Shown one piece after another: positions 8,175 through 16,821 of a stretch of DNA of 64,000 nucleotides. Within the stretch, counting starts at the first letter, position 1. Each line of letters opens with the position of its first letter. The notes under the pieces are model-generated. The model saw only the letters and a list, made by a program, of their open reading frames with translations. It searched no databases and was not told the DNA's origin. Source of the stretch: Cyclobacteriaceae bacterium (lineage in GTDB: Bacteria; Bacteroidota; Bacteroidia; Cytophagales; Cyclobacteriaceae). The position numbers and the translations under genes were made by a program. The stretch spans positions 1,984,001 through 2,048,000 of the forward strand of contig JABFRS010000001.1 of the NCBI GenBank assembly GCA_013141055.1, given 5' to 3'.

Positions 8175-8657
8175 TTATGTTCTTTTAATTTTTTCTACAA
8201 TTCTTGTGGTGGAATATCCCGGTACAAAATCAATCGTTTTTACCACCCCGCCATTCCTAATTACAACATCTGCGCCAACGATATTTTCTGCCAAATAGTC
8301 ACTTCCTTTCACCAAAATATCGGGAATAAGTGCTGAAATAAGGTCAAAAGGAGTGTCTTCATTAAAAAAAACCACCATGTCGATAAATTGAAGAGATGCG
8401 AGAATATGCGCCCTTGAAGTCTGATCCTGGATGGGTCTTTCAGGCCCTTTAAATCTGCTCACCGAATCATCCGTATTCAAACCGAGCACAAGCTTGTCTC
8501 CCAACATCCGAGCTTTCTCCAGGTAATCTACATGACCAAGATGAAGAATATCAAAGCACCCGTTTGTAAACACTACTTTCTTGCCATCCTCCTTCCACTG
8601 AAGAACGATCTGCATTGCGGTTTTAATGTCTTTTATTTTGTCGGCTGCTTTTTCCAT
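8175..8657 (-). CDS. rfaE2: D-glycero-beta-D-manno-heptose 1-phosphate adenylyltransferase (HldE C-terminal type)
   Basis: 160 residues, a stand-alone cytidylyltransferase-fold domain matching the C-terminal half of bifunctional HldE. The nucleotide-binding signature VFTNGCFDILHLGHVDYLEKAR (HLGH) is near residue 30. The downstream VKGSDYLAENIVGADVVIRNGG matches the family. It should adenylylate heptose 1-phosphate for ADP-heptose, used in the lipopolysaccharide core. The kinase half (HldE N-domain) is not present next to it, which is usual in Bacteroidota. It overlaps the end of the upstream flippase-like gene by 25 bases, so translation is likely coupled. Confidence 0.88.
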   Translation of the reverse strand: MEKAADKIKDIKTAMQIVLQWKEDGKKVVFTNGCFDILHLGHVDYLEKARMLGDKLVLGLNTDDSVSRFKGPERPIQDQTSRAHILASLQFIDMVVFFNEDTPFDLISALIPDILVKGSDYLAENIVGADVVIRNGGVVKTIDFVPGYSTTRIVEKIKRT

Positions 8658-9631
8658 TTAATAAGCCAGTAGCTAATGATTAAAGATACAACTCCACCCA
8701 CAATCATCGTGAGTGTTTGCCAGGCATGAAAAATAAATACAAAGGTTATTGCGTCTGCTTCAGGAAGTTGATACAATGCTACTAATCCCATCGGAACAAT
8801 TGTGTGATAAGAACCTGCCCCACCAGGTAAAGGAGCTGCCATGGCAATCGCTCCCAATGCAAAGACGGCAAGCACTGCACTGAAGCCCAGGAAATCAGTG
8901 GAGTCAAAGGCTTTGATCACACAATAGCTCATCAGGAAATATAAGAACCAGATAAACAATGAATAAAAAAGGAACAACCATTTATTCTTCAGTTTGAAAA
9001 CAGAAAGCAATCCTTCTTTAAAGCCCGATATTACTTTTAATAACTTTTCATTTTTACGGAAGCTGTATGCCAAGGCAATCAGTGCGATCAATGCTACCAA
9101 TCCAATGATTGCCCAAACGGGAACACGAAATTCACCACTCTCTCCGGATCCAATTCCCAAAGAAGAAATAAAAGCAAGGAGTTTATCCCACTCAACAACA
9201 AAAGCAATCACGATGACCAGCAACAAACAGAGCACGTCTGCAATTCTTTCAACCACCACCGTTCCGAATGAAACTTCCACCGGAGTTTTTTCAAGTTGAT
9301 AGAGATTATAACAGCGTGACACCTCACCTCCCCGTGGCACGGCGAGGTTAACAAGATATCCGATCATCAAAGAGAGAAAGCTACTGGTCAGTTTGACATA
9401 ATTACCGGAAGGTACGAGCAGCATTTTCCATCGTTCCGCTCTGATAAAATGGCTTATATAGGCCACAATCGCCATTAAGAACAGCCACATCTTGTTTGAT
9501 TTCTCCCATGCTTGCCAGATGGTATCCATCTTATTTTCACCTTTTAAGCCGCGCAAAGAGAACCATAACAAGGCTGCTGTCAGAGCAATCATGAGGGCAT
9601 ACTGAATAATATTTCGAAGGGTTTTTGGCAA
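8633..9631 (-). CDS. Lysylphosphatidylglycerol synthase-like / flippase-like membrane protein
   Basis: 332 residues with about eight predicted transmembrane helices, resembling the membrane domain of MprF/AglD (LPG synthase TM region, UPF0104). The conserved loop VPRGGEVSRCYNLYQLEKTPVEVSFGTVVVERIADV and the later AAPLPGGAGSYH are typical. There is no catalytic synthase domain, so a lipid or polyprenol flipping role is more likely than synthesis. The start is a TTG at 9631; the first in-frame ATG (9592) would cut into the first helix. It sits between panC and the ADP-heptose gene, which fits an envelope role. Confidence 0.8.
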   Translation of the reverse strand: MPKTLRNIIQYALMIALTAALLWFSLRGLKGENKMDTIWQAWEKSNKMWLFLMAIVAYISHFIRAERWKMLLVPSGNYVKLTSSFLSLMIGYLVNLAVPRGGEVSRCYNLYQLEKTPVEVSFGTVVVERIADVLCLLLVIVIAFVVEWDKLLAFISSLGIGSGESGEFRVPVWAIIGLVALIALIALAYSFRKNEKLLKVISGFKEGLLSVFKLKNKWLFLFYSLFIWFLYFLMSYCVIKAFDSTDFLGFSAVLAVFALGAIAMAAPLPGGAGSYHTIVPMGLVALYQLPEADAITFVFIFHAWQTLTMIVGGVVSLIISYWLIKWKKQPTK

Positions 9632-9672
9632 GTCTTTGTATTTTATGTTGAAGATAATACGAATCCGGGTCT

Positions 9673-10521
9673 TTAATGATCAGCGAGAAGCATATTGTCA
9701 ATGAGCCGCACCTCTCCAACAAATGCGGCAATCAGAATAACAACTTTGTCAGGATTCTTAACATCTTCCAAAAGAGTAAAGTTGTGTTTATCGGCAATGG
9801 CCAGGTATTCCAATCTGATCTTATTGTTATTGCATTCTTCAGTCACCATTTTTTTCACAGAAGAAAAACTATCTCCATCGCGGAGACCTTTACACGCTTT
9901 ACGCAAACATTGATTCAAAATGACTGCGCGGCTTCTTTCCTCTTTACTCAAACGAACATTTCGGGATGACATTGCGAGACCATCTGCTTCACGAATAATC
10001 GGTGCACCAATCAGTTCAATATCAAATTTCAATTCTTCAACCATTCTTGAGATTACCTTGAATTGTTGAAAATCTTTTTGGCCGAAGTAAGCTTTGTCTG
10101 GCTGAACAATGTTGAACAGTTTGGCAACAACCAGGGCAACTCCACTAAAGTGACCGGGACGAAATTCCCCTTCCAGGATTTTATCCAGCGATCCGAAGTC
10201 AAACTTTAAGGTACTGGGTTGGTCATACATCTCCTGATTGGAGGGACAGAATACGGCATCACAGCCAGCTTCCTCAAGCATTTTAGTATCAGCTTCGAGC
10301 GTGCGGGGATACTTTTCAAGATCCGCCGGATTATTGAATTGTACCGGATTAACATAAATAGAGCAAACCGTAATTCTGTTAACCTGGCGTGAAGCTTTAA
10401 TAAGGCTTAAATGACCGTTGTGTAGGGCGCCCATTGTTGGCACTAAACCGATGGAGAAATGGTTGTCTCTATGATGCCTTAAATAAGCCCTTAAAGGCTC
10501 GATTTTATTGAAAATCTGCAT
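9673..10521 (-). CDS. panC: Pantothenate synthetase
   Basis: 282 residues from the ATG at 10521 (a TTG three bases upstream is also in frame). It ligates pantoate to beta-alanine with ATP in the cytoplasm to form pantothenate. Family signatures are visible: LVPTMGALHNGHLSLI (HxGH ~35-38), CSIYVNPVQFNNPADLEKYPRT, RPGHFSGVALVVAKLFN, AYFGQKDFQQ and the KMSKS-like region MSSRNVRLS. It is divergent from the glycogen synthase-like gene with a 118-base spacer. The aspartate decarboxylase gene panD, which often follows panC in this phylum, is not next to it. Confidence 0.95.
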   Translation of the reverse strand: MQIFNKIEPLRAYLRHHRDNHFSIGLVPTMGALHNGHLSLIKASRQVNRITVCSIYVNPVQFNNPADLEKYPRTLEADTKMLEEAGCDAVFCPSNQEMYDQPSTLKFDFGSLDKILEGEFRPGHFSGVALVVAKLFNIVQPDKAYFGQKDFQQFKVISRMVEELKFDIELIGAPIIREADGLAMSSRNVRLSKEERSRAVILNQCLRKACKGLRDGDSFSSVKKMVTEECNNNKIRLEYLAIADKHNFTLLEDVKNPDKVVILIAAFVGEVRLIDNMLLADH

Positions 10522-10575
10522 CAAAAACCCCTTTTTTTGAAGGCCGCAAATATAGGCTTTATAATTGATTCACAG

Positions 10576-10606
10576 TTGAATAGGGGGTGAATTTACCGTA
10601 CCTTTG
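10576..10606 (+). promoter_or_regulatory. Promoter of the glycogen synthase-like gene
   Basis: TTG at 10576-10578 and a perfect TAnnTTTG (TACCTTTG, 10599-10606) are spaced by 20 bases. This is the best-formed vegetative promoter in the first third of the window. The ATG follows 33 bases later. Confidence 0.65.
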
Positions 10607-10639
10607 TGTCCTTGTTTTTTCTTAATAAAAACCATCACT

Positions 10640-11443
10640 ATGTCGAAACTGCGTATTCTTTATGTTGCCAGCGAAATCAATCCTTTCCTTCAAACATGTG
10701 AGGTAGCCGAATTTGTACGGAAGCTGCCACAGGCGATGCAGGAGAAGGGGATGGAGATTCGTATTCTGGTGCCAAGATTTGGGTTGATTAACGAGCGTAA
10801 GAACAGGCTGCATGAAGTTGTCCGTTTGTCAGGAATTAATATTTCAGTAGGTGACGAGGAAAAGCCTTTGATCATCAAAGTCGCTTCCATTCCGAATGCA
10901 AAATTACAGGTCTATTTTATCGACAACGAAGACTATTTCCATCGCAAATCCGTTTTCCATGATAAGGAAAACAAGTTCTATGAGGACAATGATGAGCGTG
11001 CGATCTTCTTCTGTAAAGGTGTTATTGAGACCGTCCGTAAACTTGGATGGACTCCGGATATTGTTCATTGCAATGACTGGATTACCAGCTTTATTCCATT
11101 GTATCTGAAGACGACTTATAAAAACGATCCGTTATTTAAAAACACCAAGACCGTCTTCACGATTTACAATAACAGCTTCACTCATAAGTTCAAAGGAGAT
11201 CTTATGGGCAAAGTCAAGATGATTGACATTGAAGACAACATGCTTGGACACCTTAAGACCCAGGATTATGAAGGATTCATTAAACTGGGAGCTCAATTCG
11301 CCGATGTTGTTTCGGTAGCGGGCGACAATAAAAAACTGGAAGGATTAGTTAAGAAGATTAAAGAGAAGAAAGTTGAAACCATTGAGAAGGACGATAATTA
11401 CACTGAATCGTTTTACAACCTTTACACAGAACTGGCGGGGTAA
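10640..11443 (+). CDS. Glycogen/starch synthase, N-terminal (GT5) domain protein
   Basis: 267 residues from ATG 10640. The sequence ILYVASEINPFLQTCEVAEFVRKLPQAMQEKGMEIRILVPRFG matches the N-terminal Rossmann half of glycogen/starch synthase (ADP-glucose type). PDIVHCNDWITSFIPLYLK is also conserved. The usual KxGGL acceptor motif is replaced by FLQTCEVAEF, and the C-terminal nucleotide-sugar-binding half is absent. Short proteins of this kind opposite panC are common in Bacteroidota, so this is not a local truncation. Catalytic activity is doubtful; it may be a regulatory or degenerate family member. It carries its own promoter and is followed by an overlapping lipoprotein gene. Confidence 0.78.
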   Translation: MSKLRILYVASEINPFLQTCEVAEFVRKLPQAMQEKGMEIRILVPRFGLINERKNRLHEVVRLSGINISVGDEEKPLIIKVASIPNAKLQVYFIDNEDYFHRKSVFHDKENKFYEDNDERAIFFCKGVIETVRKLGWTPDIVHCNDWITSFIPLYLKTTYKNDPLFKNTKTVFTIYNNSFTHKFKGDLMGKVKMIDIEDNMLGHLKTQDYEGFIKLGAQFADVVSVAGDNKKLEGLVKKIKEKKVETIEKDDNYTESFYNLYTELAG

Positions 11444-12914
11444 GAAGGCGAGCCTTTGGCTCTGCCTTTTAGTGCTCATTATTTTTTCATGCAAGGACGA
11501 TGCGAACTTTATTGGTTTGCCTAAGCCTCCACGCCTTGATGTAAATTATATTGACATCCCCCTTAATCCAAGTGTGATTCAATATGATCGCCTGTTGACG
11601 GTTAATCCCACAGGAGAAAACGTAACCCGTATACTTTTTGGAAGGTATAATGATCCTGTATTTGGAAACATCGAGGCGCGTGGGTTCGCAAGTTTTGGAC
11701 CTCCCCCATACTTTTCAACTGTTCCGGGGACCGCTACATTCGACTCTTTGGTACTTCAGTTAAATCTGGATTTTTATTACTACGGATCTCATAACACTTC
11801 CACACAAAAGTTGCAGGTGTATGAACTGCTTGATTCGCTAAACTATTCAAGGTCTTATTACAATAACACAACACCAGCGCTTCCGGCTTTACCGCTTGCT
11901 GAAACTACTTTCACTGTAAATGCAACTGATTTTGATGATGCAATCGCTCTTAACACAGATGCTGATACCGCTAACAATAAGTTATTCAGAGTAAGGGTCA
12001 AGATCCCGGGTGCTATGGGCAATAATTTGCTTAATGATCTCAAGACGATCACTAAGACGATGACTGACTTTGCGACATTCACAGGAAAATACAGAGGCTT
12101 TGCATTTGTGGTTCCGAATGGAATGGGTGATAAAATTCTAGGTGTGAATCCTACTTTCCGCGATGCAAATCCAAGAGTTACGGATACGAAGGTTTCTTTA
12201 TACTATACTGATGGGGGAACGCAGGTAAAGGTTGATTATATTCTCTTTGCCTCGGTCAATTACACCACAGGATTCTATAGTCTGATCTCCAGTTTCTCAA
12301 CAATTAAAGCCGATCGTACAGGAACTCCACTCAGCGGTATTGTCCCATTTCAGGAATTTCGCCCACTCGATAACCGACTTTACATTCAGGGGGGAACCTC
12401 ATTGTTAACCAAACTTGATCTTAAGAACTTCTACACTTTTGCTGACACCGCTTTGAATGTTGCATTCAATTCTGTGGAACTGATTGTGAAAAATGTTGGA
12501 ACTGTAAAAGCTCCACCAGCATTGTCTTTAAGAGTGCTAGATTCTTTGAATCACTTCCGGGTATCCTATCTTGACAGTATTCAGGGCGATTCATTGTTTT
12601 TGAGGGTAGATCCATATATCGCGAGATTTAGCTCAAATTTTTCATTGGGATCTACCGTTAGCGAACCTGCTATTTCTGTGGTGACCGATCTTGGTGCCTC
12701 CTCAATTCCAATATCCGGAGATGAGATAGGGAAAATCTACCTCACCGAATTCTTTCAGCAACTTTACAAACGGAAAAATGATCCAAGAAAAATAAAGGCT
12801 TTGGGTCTATCTATCTTTGGTGACAATAATCGAAAATCCACCAGCTCTGTCGTTCTCGATCCGAATCTCGTTTTAAGAATCTATTATTCTAAACCTGTAG
12901 TCAAAATAAGGTAA
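11382..12914 (+). CDS. DUF4270 family lipoprotein
   Basis: About 510 residues. A hydrophobic signal segment ends with a lipobox (LVLIIFSCKDD), so an outer-membrane or surface lipoprotein is expected. The body matches the pattern of the DUF4270 family, with beta-rich stretches such as YDRLLTVNPTGENVTRILFGRYNDPVFG and a C-terminal LVLRIYYSKP. The function of the family is not known. There is no in-frame ATG upstream of the signal peptide. The frame opens at TTG codons at 11373 or 11382, both inside the preceding gene, so a non-ATG start is needed. It is three bases upstream of glmS, a pairing seen in other Bacteroidota. Confidence 0.8.
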   Translation: MRRTIITLNRFTTFTQNWRGKKASLWLCLLVLIIFSCKDDANFIGLPKPPRLDVNYIDIPLNPSVIQYDRLLTVNPTGENVTRILFGRYNDPVFGNIEARGFASFGPPPYFSTVPGTATFDSLVLQLNLDFYYYGSHNTSTQKLQVYELLDSLNYSRSYYNNTTPALPALPLAETTFTVNATDFDDAIALNTDADTANNKLFRVRVKIPGAMGNNLLNDLKTITKTMTDFATFTGKYRGFAFVVPNGMGDKILGVNPTFRDANPRVTDTKVSLYYTDGGTQVKVDYILFASVNYTTGFYSLISSFSTIKADRTGTPLSGIVPFQEFRPLDNRLYIQGGTSLLTKLDLKNFYTFADTALNVAFNSVELIVKNVGTVKAPPALSLRVLDSLNHFRVSYLDSIQGDSLFLRVDPYIARFSSNFSLGSTVSEPAISVVTDLGASSIPISGDEIGKIYLTEFFQQLYKRKNDPRKIKALGLSIFGDNNRKSTSSVVLDPNLVLRIYYSKPVVKIR

Positions 12915-12917
12915 TAT

Positions 12918-14753
12918 ATGTGTGGTATAGTTGCCTACGTAGGACACCGTCAGGCCAGTGATGTAATCATCAAAGGCTTGAAGCGTCTTGAATATCGTGG
13001 ATACGATAGTACTGGAATTGCTCTTCTGAATGGAGCCCTCAACGTCTACAAAAAGAAGGGGAAAGTTTCGGAACTTGAAGGATATATCAAGGGCATCGAT
13101 CTTAAAAGTCATATAGGAATGGGGCACACCCGTTGGGCCACCCACGGAGAACCTAACGATGAGAATGCTCACCCTCACTATTCCGCAACCAAGAAACTCG
13201 CCATCATTCATAATGGCATCATTGAAAATTATGCATCACTAAAAAAAGAATTGATCCGAAAGGGTCACACTTTTCTAAGTGATACAGATACGGAAGTCTT
13301 TATTCATTTCATTGAAGATATTCAGGAAAAAGAACAATGCACACTTGATGAAGCAGTCCGTCTTGCTTTGACAAAAGTGGTGGGTGCCTATGCCATTGTT
13401 GTGATGTCATTTGAAAACCCGGATCTGCTGATTGCAGCACGTAAAGGAAGCCCATTGGTAGTAGGTGTTGGTAAAGGTGAATTTTTCATGGCTTCTGACG
13501 CCACGCCAATCATTGAATACACCAATGAAGTAGTCTATTTGAATGATCAGGAAATTGCTATTGTTGATAGTGGTAAACTTACTATTAAGAACGTTGCCAA
13601 TCTTCCATTAACTCCTTACATACAAACTGTAGACATGGAACTTGAAGCCCTTGAAAAAGGAGGCTTTGAACATTTCATGTTAAAAGAGATTTTTGAGCAG
13701 CCCCGTTCAATAATGGACTGTATGCGCGGACGCTTAGATTCAACCAGCAACAGGTTGATCCTTGGAGGTCTTCGTGAATACATAAAAAAATTAATCAATG
13801 CAGACCGGATATTGATTGTAGCGTGTGGAACATCATGGCACGCCGGACTCGTATCGGAATATTTCTTTGAAGAGTTTTGTCGCATCCCAACCGAAGTAGA
13901 GTATGCTTCGGAATTTCGTTATCGTAATCCTATTATTCGCGAAGGCGATGTAGTGATTGCAATTTCTCAATCGGGAGAAACAGCTGACACCCTTGCCGCC
14001 ATCGAATTAGCGAAATCAAAAGGCGCTATCATTTTCGGCGTTTGCAATGTGGTGGGTTCTTCTATTCCAAGATTAACACACGCTGGAGCTTATACTCACG
14101 CAGGTCCTGAAATAGGAGTTGCAAGTACAAAAGCATTCACAGCCCAGCTAACTGTACTGAACATGATTGCATTGATTGTTGCCAGTGCAAAAGGCACGAT
14201 CACTGATCAAAAGCTACATGAGATGCTGGTGGAAATGGAAAATATTCCCTCCAAGGTTGAGAAAGTGTTGAAGCTCAACGATCAGATAAAGGTAATTGCA
14301 GAAGAGTTCAAAGATGTGAGTCATTTCCTTTACCTGGGTCGCGGTTATAATTTCCCGGTAGCCCTTGAAGGAGCATTGAAACTTAAGGAAATTTCCTACA
14401 TACATGCTGAAGGATATCCTGCAGCAGAGATGAAGCACGGACCAATCGCTTTGATTGATGAAGAAATGCCAGTAGTATTCATTGCTACGAAAGATAGTTC
14501 TTACGAAAAGGTGGTTTCCAATATTCAGGAAGTAAAAGCAAGAAAAGGAAGAGTCATTGCCGTTGTTACGGAAGGAGATACGCTCATTCCATCTATGGCA
14601 GAATTTGTTATTGAGGTTCCTGCCACTGCGGAGGCATTAATGCCAATGGTTTCTGTGGTGCCTTTGCAATTACTTTCCTATCACATTGCCGTGATGCGCA
14701 ATTGTAATGTTGATCAGCCAAGAAACCTTGCAAAATCTGTAACGGTAGAATAA
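12918..14753 (+). CDS. glmS: Glutamine-fructose-6-phosphate aminotransferase (isomerizing)
   Basis: 611 residues, full length. It converts fructose 6-phosphate and glutamine to glucosamine 6-phosphate, the entry to UDP-GlcNAc for peptidoglycan and LPS. The N-terminal glutaminase carries the catalytic Cys2 in MCGIVAYVGHR, RLEYRGYDSTGIAL, and GHTRWATHG. Two SIS sugar-isomerase domains follow: CGTSWHAGLVSEY, ISQSGETADTLAAIELAK and STKAFTAQLTVL, then LGRGYNFPVALEGALKLKEISYIHAEGYPAAEMKHGPIALI. The C-terminus ends in QPRNLAKSVTVE as usual. It is translated three bases behind the DUF4270 gene and ends at a clear terminator. Confidence 0.97.
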   Translation: MCGIVAYVGHRQASDVIIKGLKRLEYRGYDSTGIALLNGALNVYKKKGKVSELEGYIKGIDLKSHIGMGHTRWATHGEPNDENAHPHYSATKKLAIIHNGIIENYASLKKELIRKGHTFLSDTDTEVFIHFIEDIQEKEQCTLDEAVRLALTKVVGAYAIVVMSFENPDLLIAARKGSPLVVGVGKGEFFMASDATPIIEYTNEVVYLNDQEIAIVDSGKLTIKNVANLPLTPYIQTVDMELEALEKGGFEHFMLKEIFEQPRSIMDCMRGRLDSTSNRLILGGLREYIKKLINADRILIVACGTSWHAGLVSEYFFEEFCRIPTEVEYASEFRYRNPIIREGDVVIAISQSGETADTLAAIELAKSKGAIIFGVCNVVGSSIPRLTHAGAYTHAGPEIGVASTKAFTAQLTVLNMIALIVASAKGTITDQKLHEMLVEMENIPSKVEKVLKLNDQIKVIAEEFKDVSHFLYLGRGYNFPVALEGALKLKEISYIHAEGYPAAEMKHGPIALIDEEMPVVFIATKDSSYEKVVSNIQEVKARKGRVIAVVTEGDTLIPSMAEFVIEVPATAEALMPMVSVVPLQLLSYHIAVMRNCNVDQPRNLAKSVTVE

Positions 14754-14755
14754 TT

Positions 14756-14787
14756 TTAAAAGAGTGACCATCCTGTCACTCTTTTAA
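14756..14787. terminator. Bidirectional terminator after glmS
   Basis: A perfect 13-base inverted repeat (arms TTAAAAGAGTGAC and GTCACTCTTTTAA) with a six-base loop, with A and T tracts on its outer sides. It can serve both glmS and the convergent small gene at 14806. Confidence 0.85.
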
Positions 14788-14805
14788 ATATCTAAATTGT
14801 TGTAG

Positions 14806-15015
14806 TCAGCGAACAGAGACGATCAGATTCTGGTGAACTGAAGAAGGTTCGTTTCTCAATTTTGGTGAATCAACAGGTTTTGAAAATTCTACGATGTTCT
14901 CTTCATCATAATTACCATATCGGTCATATGAGTGAACTGTGAAATCAAATCTCTCTTCCTTTCTTTCGGGAGCATTGGTGTTGGATTTTGCCCATTTCCA
15001 GTTGAAGGTTTTCAT
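14806..15015 (-). CDS. Small hypothetical protein
   Basis: 69 residues, hydrophilic and charged, starting MKTFNWKWAK with RFDFTVHSYDRYGNYDEENIVEF in the middle. There is no signal peptide or known motif. The frame occupies most of a gap between two convergent units and ends next to the glmS terminator. This makes a real gene more likely than chance, but I cannot name a family. Coding is inferred from position, a sensible ATG and the absence of any competing frame. Confidence 0.4.
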   Translation of the reverse strand: MKTFNWKWAKSNTNAPERKEERFDFTVHSYDRYGNYDEENIVEFSKPVDSPKLRNEPSSVHQNLIVSVR

Positions 15016-15140
15016 AGTGAGTTGTGAAATTTACCAACTATTCACAATTCCCGGGCCGCATGACAAACTTGAAATTAATCTGTAATAGGCGCCGCTAATT
15101 AATCGGGGGGATTTAACGCTGTTGATTTTTTTCCACAGAA

Positions 15141-15800
15141 TTAGTGAGATTCACCGGACTCTTTTACCAATCGGTCACAGGCTTTATATCTGGTATCATT
15201 GGTGTCTTGGTACATGGCGTTAAGCAACGCAACAACATTCTTCTTTCCGATTTTTTCGCACCATTCAAAAGGGCCAAAAGGATAATTAGTTCCAAGTTTC
15301 ATCGCAAGGTCAATATCTTCCTTCGTTGCCGTTCCTTCTTCCATCGCAAAGTAAGCTTCATTGATGATCATGCAGATCACTCTTGGTGTTACAAAGCCAA
15401 CGCGATCAGCAACAACCTGAAAAGCAGTCTGAAGCTTTTTACAAATTCCTTCCAAAACGGTTCCATCAGATTCTGAAGACAACGAAACCTCAAAAATATC
15501 ACGGTTTAAAAAAGTTGGAAGACCACAAAATCCGATAAAAGTATTTTTGAATCCTTTCACATTAAGCTGATGAAGATTTGTATACGTTGTGTTGAGAAAT
15601 ACTATGAGATCAGGATTGTCCTGGTAATGATTCAATTGATAGGGATCGTCTTCAATAATGAAATCAAAGACAACAGGACTCGTCTTGAGAATAGCATGCA
15701 GGTCCTGGTGGTTTGGAACAACTAAATAGGAATGTGTGGATCCAAATTTCTGTTGCACCTCCTGATGCTGATACTTCGTTCCGATAATGAGAATTTCCAT
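15141..15800 (-). CDS. 3-hydroxyacyl-CoA dehydrogenase-like protein with degenerate N-domain
   Basis: 219 residues. The C-terminal half (~125-215) matches the helical C-domain of 3-hydroxyacyl-CoA dehydrogenase: VADRVGFVTPRVICMIINEAYFAMEEGTATKEDIDLAMKLGTNYPFGPFEWCEKIG. The N-terminal half is short and lacks the dinucleotide-binding GxGxxG; it begins MEILIIGTKYQHQEVQQKFG. True enzymes are about 280-300 residues. A catalytic role is therefore doubtful without a partner; it may be a regulatory or dimer partner. It is divergent from the RidA-type gene, and its probable -7 element lies in the shared spacer. Confidence 0.7.
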   Translation of the reverse strand: MEILIIGTKYQHQEVQQKFGSTHSYLVVPNHQDLHAILKTSPVVFDFIIEDDPYQLNHYQDNPDLIVFLNTTYTNLHQLNVKGFKNTFIGFCGLPTFLNRDIFEVSLSSESDGTVLEGICKKLQTAFQVVADRVGFVTPRVICMIINEAYFAMEEGTATKEDIDLAMKLGTNYPFGPFEWCEKIGKKNVVALLNAMYQDTNDTRYKACDRLVKESGESH

Positions 15801-15874
15801 TTAAGATTTTGTGTGTTTTCTAAATTACCAGACTTTAATTTTCCTCATATTTGATCAAAAGTAAAGCATACGTT

Positions 15875-16312
15875 ATGAAACCCAATGAAAAGAACGAACC
15901 TCCGGTAATGATTGTCCCTGCTTCTGATCCTATGTCAAAAAATGTGATCTATTCTTCAAAAGCGCCAGAACCCATTGGCCCATACAGTCAGGCGATCCAG
16001 GCAGGCAATCTGTTGTTCGTCTCAGGGCAGGTAGCGATTGATCAATCATCGGGGAAAATCCTGATGGGTGACATTCAGGAAGAGACACATCAGGTAATGA
16101 AAAATATCAAAGAGATTCTGATCGCGGCAAAAACGGATTTTTCAAGTGTAGTTAAATGCACTATTTTTCTTAAGGACATGAATAATTTCCCGAAGGTGAA
16201 TGAAGTGTATGGATCCTATTTTGCAAGTCAACCACCGGCACGCGAAACTATTGAAGTAAGCCGGTTGCCAAAAGATGTTAATGTAGAGATCTCATGTATT
16301 GCCGTTAAGTGA
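15875..16312 (+). CDS. RidA/YjgF family reactive intermediate deaminase
   Basis: 145 residues from ATG 15875. The RidA core begins at MSKNVIYSSKAPEPIGPYSQA (ATG 15932), so the first 19 residues are an extra leader rich in P and E; the 15932 start is an equal candidate. Signatures are GNLLFVSGQVAID, VKCTIFLKDMNNFPKVNEVYGSYF and PPARETIEVSRLPKDVNVEISCIAVK (the Arg that binds the substrate carboxylate is in PPARET). The family hydrolyses enamine/imine intermediates from PLP enzymes in the cytosol. Its TGA overlaps the GTG start of the next gene. Confidence 0.85.
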   Translation: MKPNEKNEPPVMIVPASDPMSKNVIYSSKAPEPIGPYSQAIQAGNLLFVSGQVAIDQSSGKILMGDIQEETHQVMKNIKEILIAAKTDFSSVVKCTIFLKDMNNFPKVNEVYGSYFASQPPARETIEVSRLPKDVNVEISCIAVK

Positions 16313-16773
16313 TAAAGATTATTCCCGGATTCAATGAAACGGTAGTTCTGCCAATAAAAGCAGACGAAATTTTCATGCTGTTGGAAGAAGCAACCTCCGA
16401 CAAACCTTTCATTCAATCAAATGAGAAAACACTTTTATTTAATGGATGGATCAAAGAAGATCGTTTCAGGATATCATTACGCGTACATCGTGCCAACAAT
16501 TATATTCCCCTGGTCATCGGACAGATAGAATCAACAAGATCCGGCAGCATTCTTCTCGTCGACTACAAGCTTTTTCCCACTACCCGATTCTTACTTTTAT
16601 TCTGGACAATTGTTCTATTGTTTGGATCCATTTTCGCAACGTATCAAACCGATAATCTGCTATACTTGATAGGCGGAGTCTTCTTTATCACATTGATCTA
16701 TTCTATCGTACGATCAAATTTTATGCTCCAGCTAAAACCCACACGCGAAGCATTGCACCGCCTGTTTTTGTAA
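16309..16773 (+). CDS. Conserved membrane protein, unknown function
   Basis: 154 residues, starting with a GTG that overlaps the RidA stop (GTGA). A soluble N-terminal region (~1-90) precedes two transmembrane helices (~95-117 and ~120-140) and a basic C-terminus. I do not recognise the family. Overlapping starts suggest coupled translation with RidA. It is followed 48 bases later by gltX on the same strand. Confidence 0.6.
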   Translation: MIKIIPGFNETVVLPIKADEIFMLLEEATSDKPFIQSNEKTLLFNGWIKEDRFRISLRVHRANNYIPLVIGQIESTRSGSILLVDYKLFPTTRFLLLFWTIVLLFGSIFATYQTDNLLYLIGGVFFITLIYSIVRSNFMLQLKPTREALHRLFL

Positions 16774-16821
16774 ATCCAATCGTTCAGGATTTAGTACATT
16801 TGAGCCCGTTTCAATTATAAA

